Part shown: positions 34,401 through 44,857 of the stretch, one piece after another
Layout: each line of letters opens with the position of its first letter
How positions within the stretch are numbered: the first letter of the stretch is position 1
NCBI GenBank assembly: GCA_001574975.1
Contig: KQ965878.1
Location: 1 to 64,000, forward strand
Direction of reading: 5' to 3'
DNA: 64,000 bases
Source: Gonapodya prolifera JEL478
Taxonomy: Eukaryota > Monoblepharomycota > Monoblepharidomycetes > Monoblepharidales > Gonapodyaceae
Position numbers and translations under genes: made by a program
Notes under the pieces: generated by a model
Databases searched by the model: none
What the model saw: only the letters and a program-made list of their open reading frames with translations
Told to the model about the DNA's origin: nothing

Positions 34401-35368
34401 TCGTCTCCCTCCTCCCACACGAACACAAGTACTCCCTCTCGCACGCCCACCTCGTGCACCACACGGACCACGCCTCGTCAGACCCCATCAAATCCAAGGA
34501 CCCGCTGATCCTCCAAGTCGGGTTCCGGCGCTTCACCGCCGCGCCTGTGTACTCGGACCCTGGGCAGGGGAGTAACGGTGTCGCGCTGTTGAGGCGGTTC
34601 ATGTACCATGGTGGCGAAGGGGAGGAGGATACGAAGAAGGGAGGACGGAGGGGTAAGGAGGGCGTGGTGGCTACGTGGTTCGGGCCCGTGTGTTGGGATA
34701 AGACGGGCGTGTTGGCGTGGAAGGTCGAGAAGGGGACAGGTGTGTGGACTTACTTGGTTCTGTTCTGCGATGAAACAAATCGAAATCTCACCGCGTGTTT
34801 CCTCATCCCCAAGTCAAAGATACACCTGTATTAGTCGCGATTGGAACGTCGATGCCCTCAGACGTGACACGTATCATTGCCAAGAGGGTTGTTTTGTCGG
34901 GACACCCGTACAAGATCAACAAGAAGACGGTACTTTCTTGCTGTTTTGTACGTTTTCGCGACCGTATTAATGTGCTGATAAATTTTGTTCTCGCTCGCTT
35001 CAAGGTCGTCGTTCGATACATGTTCTTCAACCCCGAAGACGTGGACTACTTCAAGCCTGTCCAGCTCCGCACCAAGTACGGTCGCAGTGGTACCATCCAG
35101 GAGTCTGTCGGTGGGTTGTTACTTTGACTCGAGCCCCCTCGGTTTGAATTCGTCTTATGTCGATATCTTCATCGCCTCCCCAGGTACGCACGGACGGATG
35201 AAATGTCTCTTCGACGGTCCGATGAATGCACAAGATACTGTGATCATGCCGCTGTATAAGCGAGTGCACCCGCGGTGGGGTACTGAGGTGTACAAGCCAA
35301 CGGAGCCTATGAAAGTTGCAGGCGAGAAGGGTGAAGGCGAGCAGAGAGTGATGGCGCGATGGGATTGA
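31490..35368 (+). CDS. TSR1: Ribosome biogenesis protein TSR1
   Basis: TSR1 is a GTPase-like factor without GTPase activity that binds late pre-40S particles. The start ATG 31490 begins MTSDSGHQHRASGLRQANK followed by KKFKSKHASKGSLREKTKG, the typical basic TSR1/BMS1 leader. Then come a translation-factor-like domain (FAPEWDKKSGAPKIVAVVPL; ADYVIFVLSAVEEVD), the AARP2CN region, a long acidic loop (33700-33870, EDEEEDEEGD), the C-terminal domain with FEDWKRARGSAM, LVSLLPHEHKYSLSH, LQVGFRRFTAAPVYS, YKINKKT joined to VVVRYMFFNPEDVDYFKPV, and the end RMKCLFDGPMNAQDTVIMPL with YKRVHPRWGTEVY. About nine exons; stop TGA 35366-35368. Two introns, 32095-32414 and 32608-32931, are unusually long and hold related GC-rich repeats. 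The gene looks intact. Confidence 0.93.
32110..32340. repeat. GC-rich hairpin repeat, copy A (TSR1 intron)
   Basis: Fills most of intron 32095-32414. Contains CTCCGAGGCCTAA, a GCGCC/GGCGC-type hairpin near 32139-32158, and a 25-bp unit (beginning CCGGAGGCGAGTGAACC) present twice exactly, at 32188-32212 and 32245-32269. Shared with copies B and C. Confidence 0.75.
32637..32745. repeat. GC-rich hairpin repeat, copy B (next TSR1 intron)
   Basis: Lies in intron 32608-32931. At 32664-32696 it carries the same core as A and C: CCGAGGCCTAAGCGCC followed by GTTAGGCGCTGACCGAG, which can pair as CCTAAGCGCC against its near complement. Followed by CACCGGAGGCG. Confidence 0.75.
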
Positions 35369-35950
35369 TATTGTGTGTCTAAGCGTGTATTGCTAGATGA
35401 ACGGCTTGATTGTGGTTTTGTAAAAGCCTTTGTATCGTCTCCTTTTTCGCTCCTTCTTTTACAATATGTCACTTCGGCTATCCCCCATTCATTGACCTCT
35501 CGAACCTTCCCTTGAGCTTCTCTACTCCACTTGTTCCTTCCTTGCAACTGAAACTCTCATACATGTCGAACTTGCAAGGGCGATCCTGCTGATGTCGGTG
35601 ATGGAGATAGTCCAGGATCGTGGTATGACAACGGAAGGGACTTTGGTATCTGTACTTCAACTTCCGGCAAAAATCGTGATATCAACGCGATGCTGTCTGG
35701 CTCTGGAGCACATGAATTGGTCGGGCATGGAGCGACCCTTGCGAGGGTGGTGCGACGTCCGTCATCAACATCAATACTGCGGAGCCAGGTCGCGAGGAAC
35801 GAGGGATCCAGCTTGGGCTTTTGGGAAGAGCTTACGGCGGTTCCACGGTGTTCCAATCGGAAATTCAGAAACGTTGCGCGGACTTTTACATGAGCGATAT
35901 CCGAATCTATGCATCGGGGTACATGTTTCCTGTTCGGAAGCAGGGTGTAG
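35369..35950. other. Possible 5' exons of the zinc-finger gene, not resolved
   Basis: Both strands have open frames (minus 35557-36057; plus 35592-36002), but neither shows a domain. The first exon(s) of the gene ending at 36394 probably lie here. Confidence 0.35.
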
Positions 35951-36394
35951 GATGTCCCTTTTCGTCCGGACGATACGAAGATTGGTAAATTTGAAGACGT
36001 AACATCTGGTCGAATCTCTCGAGACGCCGCGGTGGACGCCGACAAGCTATGTTCCACTTACTTGTCTCTTAAGTCGTGCTGGATGTGTGGACGTTACTTC
36101 CGCGACGTTCACCTTGGGTTGCGTGAGTACGATGAGCGATACCGGACATCATTTGCAGACGACGATGATGACGAAGTTTTTGTTGCTGAGGAAGTCGTGG
36201 TTGATGGTGAGTGTGTCGGTGTAAAGCATTCTTTTGAGACGAGTCATAACCGCTAATATTTTTTGTCCGCAGCGGTTGTCGAATACTATCAATGCGCTTT
36301 GTGTCGCCGTAAGATCAAACTATGTCAGCATTGCCGAAGCGGGTCCGGGGGATACACCAATGCGGGAGAGTGGCACTGTGAAGCGTGCAGATAA
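35951..36394 (+). CDS. Cysteine-rich zinc-binding protein, C-terminal exons
   Basis: Two exons join cleanly: 35951-36206 and 36273-36394, with intron 36207-36272 (GTGAGT...GCAG). The protein end holds four CxxC pairs, CWMC, CALC, CQHC and CEAC, separated by an acidic run of five Asp (ADDDDDEVF). This looks like a double zinc ribbon or RING-like module. The first of the two exons is preceded by a TAG acceptor, so at least one 5' exon is missing from this model. The family is not recognised; the arrangement could also be a degenerate PHD/RING finger. Confidence 0.5.
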
Positions 36395-36578
36395 GGAGGC
36401 TAGTCGATTGTAAACGGGAACGGCGAGCTCAAGCCGATACCTAGAGCAGGGTTAAATGGTGATGCACGGCTAAAAAGGCACACGTGTGATCTCGAGATCT
36501 CGCATGAGGGTCACATCGGGAGACAGTGGAGATTAAGACAGAGACAGACGCTGGCACATGAATATACTCTGCGATTTC

Positions 36579-36956
36579 TCAACGGTTTTCCGTATCTCGG
36601 TGAGCTGTTTTGCGCACTTGAGAACGTTGTGTTTTGACTCGCCGGGTTGCGGAGCGATATCGCAGACCATCGGGATCGCTCCGTTTTCTTGACTCGACGG
36701 GGAGAATGAAGTTGATCTTTTCGCGCAGCGTGTATTTGTATAAATACAACGTTACCTCGGGAAGAGAGGACCCGAAGTGTCCCTGGATTTCGGCGCCCTG
36801 TATCCGAGCTGCAAGGTCATCCCACAAGATTTGAGCCAAGAGAACGTGACAGACCTTCGCTCTCACCTCGCACTTTCGTGCTTCTGAGACTGCAGCTCCG
36901 GATCCCAGAACGCTACGGGCAATCGAGAGCAACCACTCGCGGAGTTTCACTTCCAA
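36579..36956 (-). CDS. Hypothetical 125-residue protein
   Basis: Single-exon frame from ATG 36956-36954, starting MEVKLREWLLSIARSVLGSG. The first 70 residues look helical and amphipathic, and the C-terminus is basic (RYRSATRRVKTQRSQ). It has no signal peptide or membrane segment. It diverges from the lipase gene across about 110 bp. No family recognised, and it could be spurious. Confidence 0.3.
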   Translation of the reverse strand: MEVKLREWLLSIARSVLGSGAAVSEARKCEVRAKVCHVLLAQILWDDLAARIQGAEIQGHFGSSLPEVTLYLYKYTLREKINFILPVESRKRSDPDGLRYRSATRRVKTQRSQVRKTAHRDTENR

Positions 36957-37064
36957 GACACATCTTTACAGCCTAACAAACCGTCACTGTGGTAAGCATT
37001 CGAAAGGCGCGGAATCGATTGAATCCACCAGATTCATTTTGACAATGCCTTTCTCTCACCATAG

Positions 37065-38286
37065 ATGGCACTCCTTCGTGTCTTACCTGCTCGGGGTCTC
37101 ATCCTAATTATCGCGGCGTTCTTGGCCCTGGGCTTCGAAAGATCGGTCTCCGCCGCTCCATCGTCCAAGGCAAATGCAGTGCAAATCGACGCGGCGCTGA
37201 CAAACACGATCCTCAAGTACTTTTCGTATGCAAAAGCGTCGAGTTGTTCGGTGAGTTTCGACGTCACGTCACCGCCCTAACTGGGACTCGATCTGCACGT
37301 TACCGGCTCATCCACGTGCATTTAATTTCCTTACGACTCACCGCAGGTCGGTCTGAACAACAATACCTGGGCGTGCGCATCCGCCGTCTGTTCTGGCAAC
37401 TCGGTCGGCACCAAAGTCCTCGGAGAGCTCTCCAACCCTCTTCGCGAGCAGGGTTACTCTGGCTACGTGGCGATTGAGCCCGACGGTGCCACTGTCGTAT
37501 TCGCCATCGAAGGCACCAGAAGTGCCGTGGACTTTTTGTTTGACGCATCCTTGACGCCGACATTTGGCGTGCAGGATTACTTCCCCGATGCGCCGATTTT
37601 GTCTTCGGCGCATTCGGGCTTCTGGGCGCTGTTCAAGGCTGGAGTCCCATCCATTCAGGTCGGTATTCTTTGCAGATTGTTCCTAGCATTTTCTGATCTT
37701 TGATCCTGTCCGAAAAAATATCACCTACACCAGTCTTACATTGACAACGTCCTCCCTCAATACCCCAACGTCAAGACTGTCGTGTTTGCCGGCTACTCCC
37801 TTGGCGGCATCCTGCAGAACCTCAATGCCGGCTACTTCTACCCAAAGCTCTCGTCCCGCTACAGTGTCAAGTCATACATCGTCGCCCCCGCGCGCACCGT
37901 CAACGACGTCTTTGCTAAGTACCTCTCGGCCTCCCCTGCCTACGCCGAGGGGTCCTTCTACCGCGTGATCGGGCGCAAGGACATCGTGCCGCGCATTATC
38001 ACGCCGTGGGCACCGACGTTCTACACCCATTTGGGGACGGAGTACTTTGTGGACGGTGAGGCTGGAGTGACGTCGCCGATATACAAGTGCCCCTCCCCCG
38101 GTGTGGGGAAGGAGAACCAGTACTGCATGAACACCGTGACACCGTTTGAGCTCAGTGTCTCTCCGGGACACACCAACTACTTCGGTGAGTGTTTTCTGCT
38201 AGGCACTTGTTCGGTCCCACTCACATCAACTAAATGCCGTGCTTCTCATGGACGAATCCACAGGAATCTCCGGTTGTTCCAGTTAA
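37065..38286 (+). CDS. Secreted class-3 (fungal) lipase
   Basis: Class-3 lipases hydrolyse triacylglycerols or other esters with a Ser-Asp-His triad. ATG 37065 gives a signal peptide with basic start and hydrophobic core (LILIIAAFLALGF) ending near AAP. Exons: 37065-37250, 37347-37658, 37735-about 38184, and a short last one from about 38263 ending GISGCSS and TAA (38284-38286). The nucleophile elbow GYSLGG (about 37792-37809) supplies the Ser; FAIEGTRSAVDFLFD corresponds to the lid-side strand (family: FRGT); the Asp is probably in IGRKDIVPRI (about 37967-37996), and a late His, SPGHTNYF, near 38170 is the likely triad His. The product is about 325 residues, the usual size. It appears intact. 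Confidence 0.88.
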
Positions 38287-38586
38287 ACTTTCGCCAGGAA
38301 AGGTTTCACCATGTCCCAGTAAAACGAAAATGGAAGGAGTGAATGCCGATTTTGTAGTTATTTACATATGTAACTCCGCGCCGATCGCGGTTTCTGGAAA
38401 ACCCGAAAAATTATGTTTTGAGTCTTGAAATCGGATAACGTCTGAGATCCGTGCGATATTATGACTATCTAATGACTTGGTGGTCACAGCTTTTCCCGGA
38501 ACATTTTACTTACCTTCTATTGTTTCCTTTCTGCCTCCTTATTACATTACACTAACTTAGACCTTTAACTCCGTCGAACAAACTCT

Positions 38587-38898
38587 TCATCTTCTCGAAA
38601 TCCTGCCCGACTTTATCGCCCATAAAACCCCGACGGCAGCAACAAACGACATTCCAGCTGCAACGTTGGTGTTGGTGAACGGGGCGGATTTCTTGGGTTT
38701 GGCATCATGGGAAGGCACCGAGAGCGTGAACGCTGGGGCCGGGCGGACTGGCGGACTGGCGGGACTGGGATGATGTTTGACGCTGTCGGTACGCCCGCCT
38801 CTTCCACCACCACAGAACCTTTGGTCAGTGTGGACAGAGCGCACCAACACTAAACCAAAATTCTTGCCTAAAATCCAGTGATTCAGGGACAAATACAT
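38587..38898 (-). pseudogene. Truncated paralogue of the 39188-40039 gene
   Basis: The C-terminal 50 residues match the end of the neighbouring gene: DAKPKKSAPF (neighbour DAKPKKSVPL) and VAAVGVLWAIKSGRISRR (neighbour VAAVGVVWAIKTGRFSRR). The long middle part, including an acidic segment, is missing, and the N-terminal half shows no similarity. Position and orientation point to tandem duplication with internal deletion. It may still be expressed as a short tail-anchored protein of 103 residues. Confidence 0.5.
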
Positions 38899-39187
38899 TG
38901 GTATATTCCATAACTCACACTATATTTGACGTGGAGTGCGCACAGGCCACAGTTTGCAACGATTGGCTCACTTTCTTTATCGGGCAGATGGAGCTTCATC
39001 TGCATCCGCCGTCGAGGAGAAGCATAAGTACTGCTTCTCCAGTATGGTCGCTCCAGGTCGCAGCGTGCTTGGAGACTGTCAAGAGTCTAGCATTTTGAAG
39101 GTTTCCCTCGACACCTATTCTCTCTCGTTTCCTTCTCCCTCGTTACATAAACTTACACGCTCAATCATCTCCTTCAAACGCTGCCCT

Positions 39188-40039
39188 TCATCTTCTCGAA
39201 AACCTCCCCGTCTTGATCGCCCACACCACCCCAACCGCAGCCACAATCGACACTCCCGCCACCACGCTGGCGCTGCTCAACCACCCCTCCGCGACCGTTG
39301 CAACATCCTTCTTCATGATCTCAGGGTTGATACCAACAACAACATCCCACCCGGCGTCGTCTTCATCCGCCTCCACATCGTTTTCATCGACCTTGGACAG
39401 GTCGCACGCCGGGCGCCTCTTCCGGATGGCTTCGACCAAGGCGACATGTAAGTCAGCTTTGAGCTTATAATTAGAGCGCTGGTTAGGCGTGTGATCGGCG
39501 GTGGTGAGCGGGACGGATTTCTTGGGTTTTGCGTCTTCTGAAGGCGCCGAGAGCAGGAATACAGGGACTGGCGGGGGCGGCGGGAGCGGGATGACGTTCA
39601 ACACACACTTGATTCCCGTGATCGGTGCTGCCGGCTCCTCCCACTCGCTCTCTTCGACCGGCGAAGTCGCGATCCTGACTTTTTCAGCCCTTGTCGATGT
39701 CTCCGAGTATGTGGACGACGTGCGGAAGCGGGATATTTTGGATTGGAGTTCGACGAAGAGGGGGTGGGGCAAGCAAGGTGGGCGGCGAGTGATATCGGTG
39801 CCGGGGGCAGGGGCACGAAAAGATTTGGCGGGGCAGGTGGTGGTAGTGGTGGGCTTGGGATTTTGTTCGATAATTGGGTGTGCGAGAGAATGGAGAAACT
39901 GGACCGGAAGTGTTGATCGGTGCTTGGCGAGGATGTTTTGCAGGCCGAAGAGGACGAGAATGGAGGACACGGCCAAGTAGATGAGAACGTCAAGCGACGA
40001 AAAGGATTCCAACTTGGAGAGAAGGGTCGTAGACTCCAT
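39188..40039 (-). CDS. Two-anchor membrane protein of unknown function
   Basis: Single frame of 283 residues from ATG 40039-40037 (MESTTLLSKLESFSSLDVL). A hydrophobic segment lies at about residues 18-34 (VLIYLAVSSILVLFGL) and another at the C-terminus (SVVAGVSIVAAVGVVWAI) followed by basic KTGRFSRR. The middle is Pro/Thr-rich, then DAKPKKSVPL, an amphipathic helix (LHVALVEAIRKRRP) and an acidic stretch, VDENDVEADEDDAGWDVV. The C-terminal helix with basic end suggests a tail-anchored protein of ER or outer mitochondrial membrane. No family recognised; a partial paralogue lies 290 bp downstream. Confidence 0.5.
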   Translation of the reverse strand: MESTTLLSKLESFSSLDVLIYLAVSSILVLFGLQNILAKHRSTLPVQFLHSLAHPIIEQNPKPTTTTTCPAKSFRAPAPGTDITRRPPCLPHPLFVELQSKISRFRTSSTYSETSTRAEKVRIATSPVEESEWEEPAAPITGIKCVLNVIPLPPPPPVPVFLLSAPSEDAKPKKSVPLTTADHTPNQRSNYKLKADLHVALVEAIRKRRPACDLSKVDENDVEADEDDAGWDVVVGINPEIMKKDVATVAEGWLSSASVVAGVSIVAAVGVVWAIKTGRFSRR

Positions 40040-41528
40040 TAACCTTCAAAGATGGAAGACGAGGAATGGCGATCGGCTCATGTCGATGGATGTAGTTCAA
40101 CAGATCCCGACTCACAGATAGTGGATGGTAGACACTTGAGCTTGCAGAGGTGTGATTAGATGTTTTGAAGGCGATTAGATGCCTGTTGAGAGAAGCCATG
40201 ACTGATCAGCGACGGTAAGATGGAGGCGATTGAAGTGATTACCGGTGAAGCTCAAAGCGCCGCTCTGAAGATGCTTACGCCTTGAGAGAAATTGATGTGT
40301 TGGCTTGATGAACTTCAAGGTGAGTTGTGGAATTGATCAATCGTCTTGGCGGCGGCGATCGGTGAAGTTGCGAAGATTCGAAGAAACGAGCAGCCAGAAA
40401 CAATTTTATTATTTCTTTGATTGGCGTATCCAAAAAGAGAATAGGAGTCTATTTATCCCGAAAATAACTCAAATATCTAATTCATCACGTGAACTCCCAG
40501 TTATGCAGATGAAATCCGACAAAGACCTGTTCTTACTCACCGTGCGCGAGACGTTCGCAGGCTTTTTGGTGTCCGTTCTGCATGACCCATTGGCGTTTAC
40601 GAACTTGAGTATGCTGCGATGTTGCTGTCCAGACATGCTGACCGATTCGATCTCGTCGCCCGACGTCCTCTGATCCACCATTGCCACTTCCCTCCCGTCG
40701 CCTTTGCAGCGCCGCTCCTCGCCGCCCCAGAAGTTGTTCAAAGTCTGGGCGAGTGGTCAATCGACGCAAAGGTGTGGTGGTCGCTGGTACCCGGTCTCGC
40801 AAGTCGCGTGCAACTCAACCATTAGCAGTCGAAACCCTCAATGGACGACCATCAACCTGCATCCTGAGTGGTCCTGGGCAGTTCTAAGCTTTATTGTGTC
40901 GTTTCGTGGACTGCGAAATAGACTTTTGTTCGAACCGAGTCTTGGCCTGTCTTGGCCTGGCGACATAACTTTTCCTGATCAGTCCGGGACTTGGGCGGCA
41001 TTGACAGTGAATAAAGGATGGAAACGAAAAGTGTTCACTGCGACGCGAAACATCAGAATCTTTCCCATGTCGGAGGAGGATGAGCCACATCGCCCTAATT
41101 TCGCAAAGTTTAGGGTTGACAACAGACCTCACGAGACAGGGAGGAATTTGTAATGCGCTTTGCGGAGGAGGGCAATACATAATTTCCAACAACAACTTTC
41201 CGTACATTGCAGCGTAGACCTGATGCTCAATTGACCACTGTTTGCAAAAAGGTTAAAGTTTGTCAGCACTTCCACTCTGCCCCGTCCCTTGCCTCCGTCC
41301 GAGTCCACTGCTTGCACCAGTCCCACCAACCCACCAATGGACTCCCCCCGTTCCACCCCGCTGACTCACCCTTGTGGTTACTCACTCGCGTCCCGAGATT
41401 GGTGGATCTGGTGCGCCGCAGATCCGCCGGAGGCGTCAGGCGGATTGGACCGCAGCACGCCCCAGATTGCCCTTCCACTCGACTGCGCGCTCTTCCCCTT
41501 CATCCTGCAGCGCGGAGCGTGCGACACG
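40040..41528. other. 1.5 kb without a recognised gene
   Basis: Some frames reach 120-150 codons (40305-40673, 40704-41153), but they lack domains and splice logic. Close to 41415-41445 a CCGCCGGAGGCG run resembles the intron repeat cores. No RNA gene seen. Confidence 0.4.
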
Positions 41529-43171
41529 ATGCGAGATAGTGGGCTGCGACGGGGTGGACGTGGACGTGGACGTGCGCTGGCCGGTGCCGTGCTGCTGGCG
41601 CTTGCGGTGCTTGGAGTCGCAGGGTCGCCAGTCGCAGTCGAGCGACGGACGTGGCCGCGACACAAGTGAGTCGACTCTGCCCTTACCGTCGTCTTTTCCC
41701 TGTGCAAACGTCTGGCTCTCCCTCCCNNNNNNNNNNNNNNNNNNNCCCGTGAAGCCCCCGCCCCGCACACATCGCCAAACGTGCAGCCGCAAATATCCCC
41801 AAGAATGGGCCCGACATGGTCACACTTTGTACAGAGGTCGGGGCGTATTTCGGGTTCATGCCGTCCAATATTTCCTGGAATGATTATACGTGGGGGAAGA
41901 ATAGGGATAATTCTATCAAGGCTTGGTGAGTCTTTGCGAAGTCTGGAGTGCAAAGCACGGAAGACCGAGCTGTCCGACCAGAGCGAGCATAGCGAGTGGA
42001 GGTCGGACTCCGAGGCCTAAGCACCGTGAGGTTCTGACCGAGTCCGTCCGCCGGAGGCAATTGATCCTGCTCGAAGCACGAATATTCCACGCGGAGCGTA
42101 TTCTACCTGCCGGAGGCGAATGACCATGCACCATACTGACGTTTGTTCCTCCTCCCACGTCGTACCAGGTGGATCGTGCAAGGCTGCGACTACATCGCCT
42201 TCTCTTGCAACGCCCTCCGCAAGTCCTTCAACGCCACGTCTCTCGCGCAACCTGGCGCTATGCCCGCCAAACTCATCAGATGGTGGGCGTCCATGGATTG
42301 CGACAACAACAACGGGACCGACGCCGTGCTCCCGACGGCCATGATTGGGAACGTGCTGTTTAACAAGACGAATCCCATCCCGACGTATGCTGACCCCAAG
42401 TTGATCAACTTGCTCACGCCGCAATTGCCCTGGGGTGGTGCACCGGACGATCCGCCTGCAAGTTGGATCAAGGAGAACGAAGTGTTTCTGATCGCTGGTG
42501 GACTAGGTTTACTTTACATCACGGGCATGTCGCTGTGGGGACGCCAGCTCAAGAACAAAAAGGGTGGAGGCGAGGGTGGTGGCGGTGCAAAGAAGGGCGG
42601 TGGTGACAAGAAACCCGGCGGTGGTGGAGACAAGGGCGGCGGAAAGCCGGGTGGCGAAGGCGGTGGAAAACCCGACGGCCCTCCCCGCGGGGACCGACCA
42701 CCCCGAGACTCGGACCGCGGAGGCGACTTGGACCGGCGCGACTCGACCCGCTCCACCAACGGCAACCTCCGCCGTCAAGACACCCTCAGTTCCGATCCGC
42801 GCATGGGCTCCTCCCGCCGCGGCGCCCCGGGGGGGTTCATGTCGCCCAGCATCGAGAACTTCCCTCGCTCCCCGTTCTCGCGTGGTGGGCCCCGGAGCGC
42901 CGCCGGCCCCTCGTCCCGCCTCCGAGAGGAAGCCGAATTCATCCCCGACGACTACGACCTGCGCGACCCAGACGACGACATGACGCCCATGGTATCCGTG
43001 CGCGGTCCTGGTGGGAGCAGGGAGCGGAGTCGCAGTCGGGACAGGGATTATAGTAGGCGGTTGTATGATCGGAGAGTGGAGGATGAGCCGGATGCAGATT
43101 ATTCGATTGGAGGGAGGGGGGCGGGAGCGGGGAGGGGTGGGGCGGGTGGTGGGGGTTCGAGGCGGTATTAG
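41529..43171 (+). CDS. Type I-like membrane protein with Gly/Arg-rich cytoplasmic tail
   Basis: ATG 41529 begins MRDSGLRRGGRGRGR and a signal-like hydrophobic run (AGAVLLALAVLGVAGSPVA). After an intron that includes a 19-base N gap (41727-41745), exon 2 encodes AANIPKNGPDMVTLCTEVG and GFMPSNISWNDYTWG. Intron 41926-42168 (243 nt) carries repeat copy C. Exon 3 encodes WIVQGCDYIAFSCNALRKS, WASMDCDNNNGTDAVLP, then a membrane segment (VFLIAGGLGLLYITGMSLWG, about 42484-42540) and a 200-residue tail rich in Gly, Lys, Pro and Arg, ending RGGAGGGGSRRY and TAG (43169-43171). Four Cys in the outer part may form disulfides. No known family; the layout suggests a surface protein or receptor-like anchor. 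Looks intact apart from the gap. Confidence 0.6.
41727..41745. other. Assembly gap (19 N)
   Basis: Unresolved bases inside the first intron of the 41529-43171 gene. Confidence 0.99.
41966..42120. repeat. GC-rich hairpin repeat, copy C (intron of membrane-protein gene)
   Basis: Occupies most of intron 41926-42168. Carries the core CTCCGAGGCCTAAGCACC, GAGGTTCTGACCGAG (42008-42044), then GTCCGCCGGAGGC, GCGGAGCG and CCGGAGGCGAATGA, in the same order as in copy A. Confidence 0.75.
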
Positions 43172-43815
43172 TCAGGGGGGGCGGGACGTGGGACATGGGA
43201 GGATAGGGACGGGTGACGTGACCTGACTTGCCGTGCTGGCGCGGCTGGAAGGTGTGCAGTGGACGTGGGCATGGTTAACTCCATTGTGACGTCGGACTTT
43301 GTTTGCTGAGGGGTGACTGTCCCTGGCACCAGGGGTGCGCATGCACAATTGTGATTCATGATTTGTTCAAGGGGATTTGTATTTTCCAAAATTTGATACT
43401 ATGCAACGCCGGCTTAGATGGCGCGTTAAAATGTGGGATACCGCGTGAACAAATTCTTTCTGCTTCACGGCCTTTTGCAGAGTTCGCTTGGTACGCAGAC
43501 AACTTTCGGATCGACTTCAGTCGATGTTAAACTCGAAGGGAATACCAGCGAGTCGGAGAGAGAACAATCATTCTGATTTACGGCTGCTTCCCGCTTTCGC
43601 TTCAACCAGTGTAAAGTTCGAGTCACGTTGGACGTGTGTAATCGACTGTCGGAGCTCTGGGAAGAAAATAGAATTTCATTTCATAGCTGATACAATTTTG
43701 CATGCATGTTTTTGGTATTTTGCAACTGGAGTGGTGAAGAAGCCTTTGGAATGTACAACAGCGATGCAAAAATGTTCCTCCTTCTGTCCCCCAATCAACT
43801 CCCTAAAACCGACTA
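43172..43815. other. Intergenic stretch, nothing recognised
   Basis: About 640 bp between the membrane-protein gene and the F-box remnant on the other strand. Only short frames without domains. Confidence 0.45.
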
Positions 43816-44581
43816 CTATGTACGCCTGCAAGCCAATCCTGGCACGATTGAGAGCTTCTTAAGCCAATGCCATGACGCGCGGTCACATACCCGGATAGAA
43901 ATTTTGCGTTTGAGGGCAGCCGCAAGTTTGTGCACTTTAGAGTTCCCATAAAAAGAGATTTCGCTGTAATTGTTGCACCACACTCCCATCACTTTGAGTC
44001 CTTCTTGAATGTCACTTTCTTTGGCAGAGAGCAGTCTTTCAAATAGACTTGCGCCTATGTCGACATCTATTCCTTCAAGTGTTTGAAACAGCCTCCAATT
44101 CTCGTCTCTGGAATATTGGGATGAGCCACTCTCCAAAACCTTGTATTCATAACCGGAGTCCCAGGATAAAGGTACTCGTTTCAATTCTCCAAAGTGGGCT
44201 CGACTTCAAAGTGTTCGGGATACCAGTCCTAGGATCAATTCTCCAGAATGCAAAAGTGGAGAGATATCATTCCAATTTATGTGGATGGCTGCATGACCCA
44301 CAATCTCAACTTCTTGATTCTCTTCCGGTGGCCACCTCTGGCGTGGCCACCATGTGTCTGCAGGAGAGGTGTACATAACTTCAGTGTCTTGGGTTTTGCT
44401 GATGCGAAGATGGATATAAACGGCCATAAAACGAGACCTGATCACGCCCTTAACGATTGTGTTCCAGTGAGAGCAGACGAGCGGTATTTTGCTGAAAAAG
44501 GTTCGGGGCCTGCGTGAGGTGGAAGATGCTGCGGAGGAGCTCATTTGGGAGACGGTCAAAGGGGTTGACATTGGGCTCCAT
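43816..44581 (-). pseudogene. F-box protein, probably broken
   Basis: F-box proteins choose substrates for SCF ubiquitin ligases. From ATG 44581-44579 the protein starts MEPNVNPFDRLPNELLRSIF, an F-box beginning, and its second half, SKIPLVCSHWNTIVKGVI, follows in another frame; one extra base in a run of T near 44487 would account for the shift. The next 75 codons (RFMAVYIHLRISKTQD ...) are open until a TGA at about 44206, after which the same frame goes on as AHFGELKRVPLSWDS to a stop at 43816. The C-terminal part has no clear repeat. With one frame change and one in-frame stop, this is likely a decayed gene, though the homopolymer slip could be a sequence error. Confidence 0.55.
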
Positions 44582-44857
44582 CGTATCTCGTGACACACGA
44601 CAGTGACAATTCAAAAAGTGTGGTAGCTGTATGTTGTCCGTGTGGAAAGGGAGCGGATTTGAGGTGATAAGGTCAGCTATCGCGACAGTTTCGATTGGGA
44701 GAGCACAGTAACCACGGTGAAACCACATCCTGGAGCTTCCTGTGAATCGCGCGAAAGAAACAAGAGTTCGCGAGTCGAGGTCGTGTCGCTGTATCCTCTG
44801 TCTTTTGCTCAGGGGGTCGACCGCAGTAACACTCCAAGCGATATACACTTCTTCGCG

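Noticed and set aside
35557-36057. 166-codon minus-strand frame as a gene
   Set aside because: It overlaps the plus-strand zinc-finger exon at 35951 and has no domain or conserved motif.
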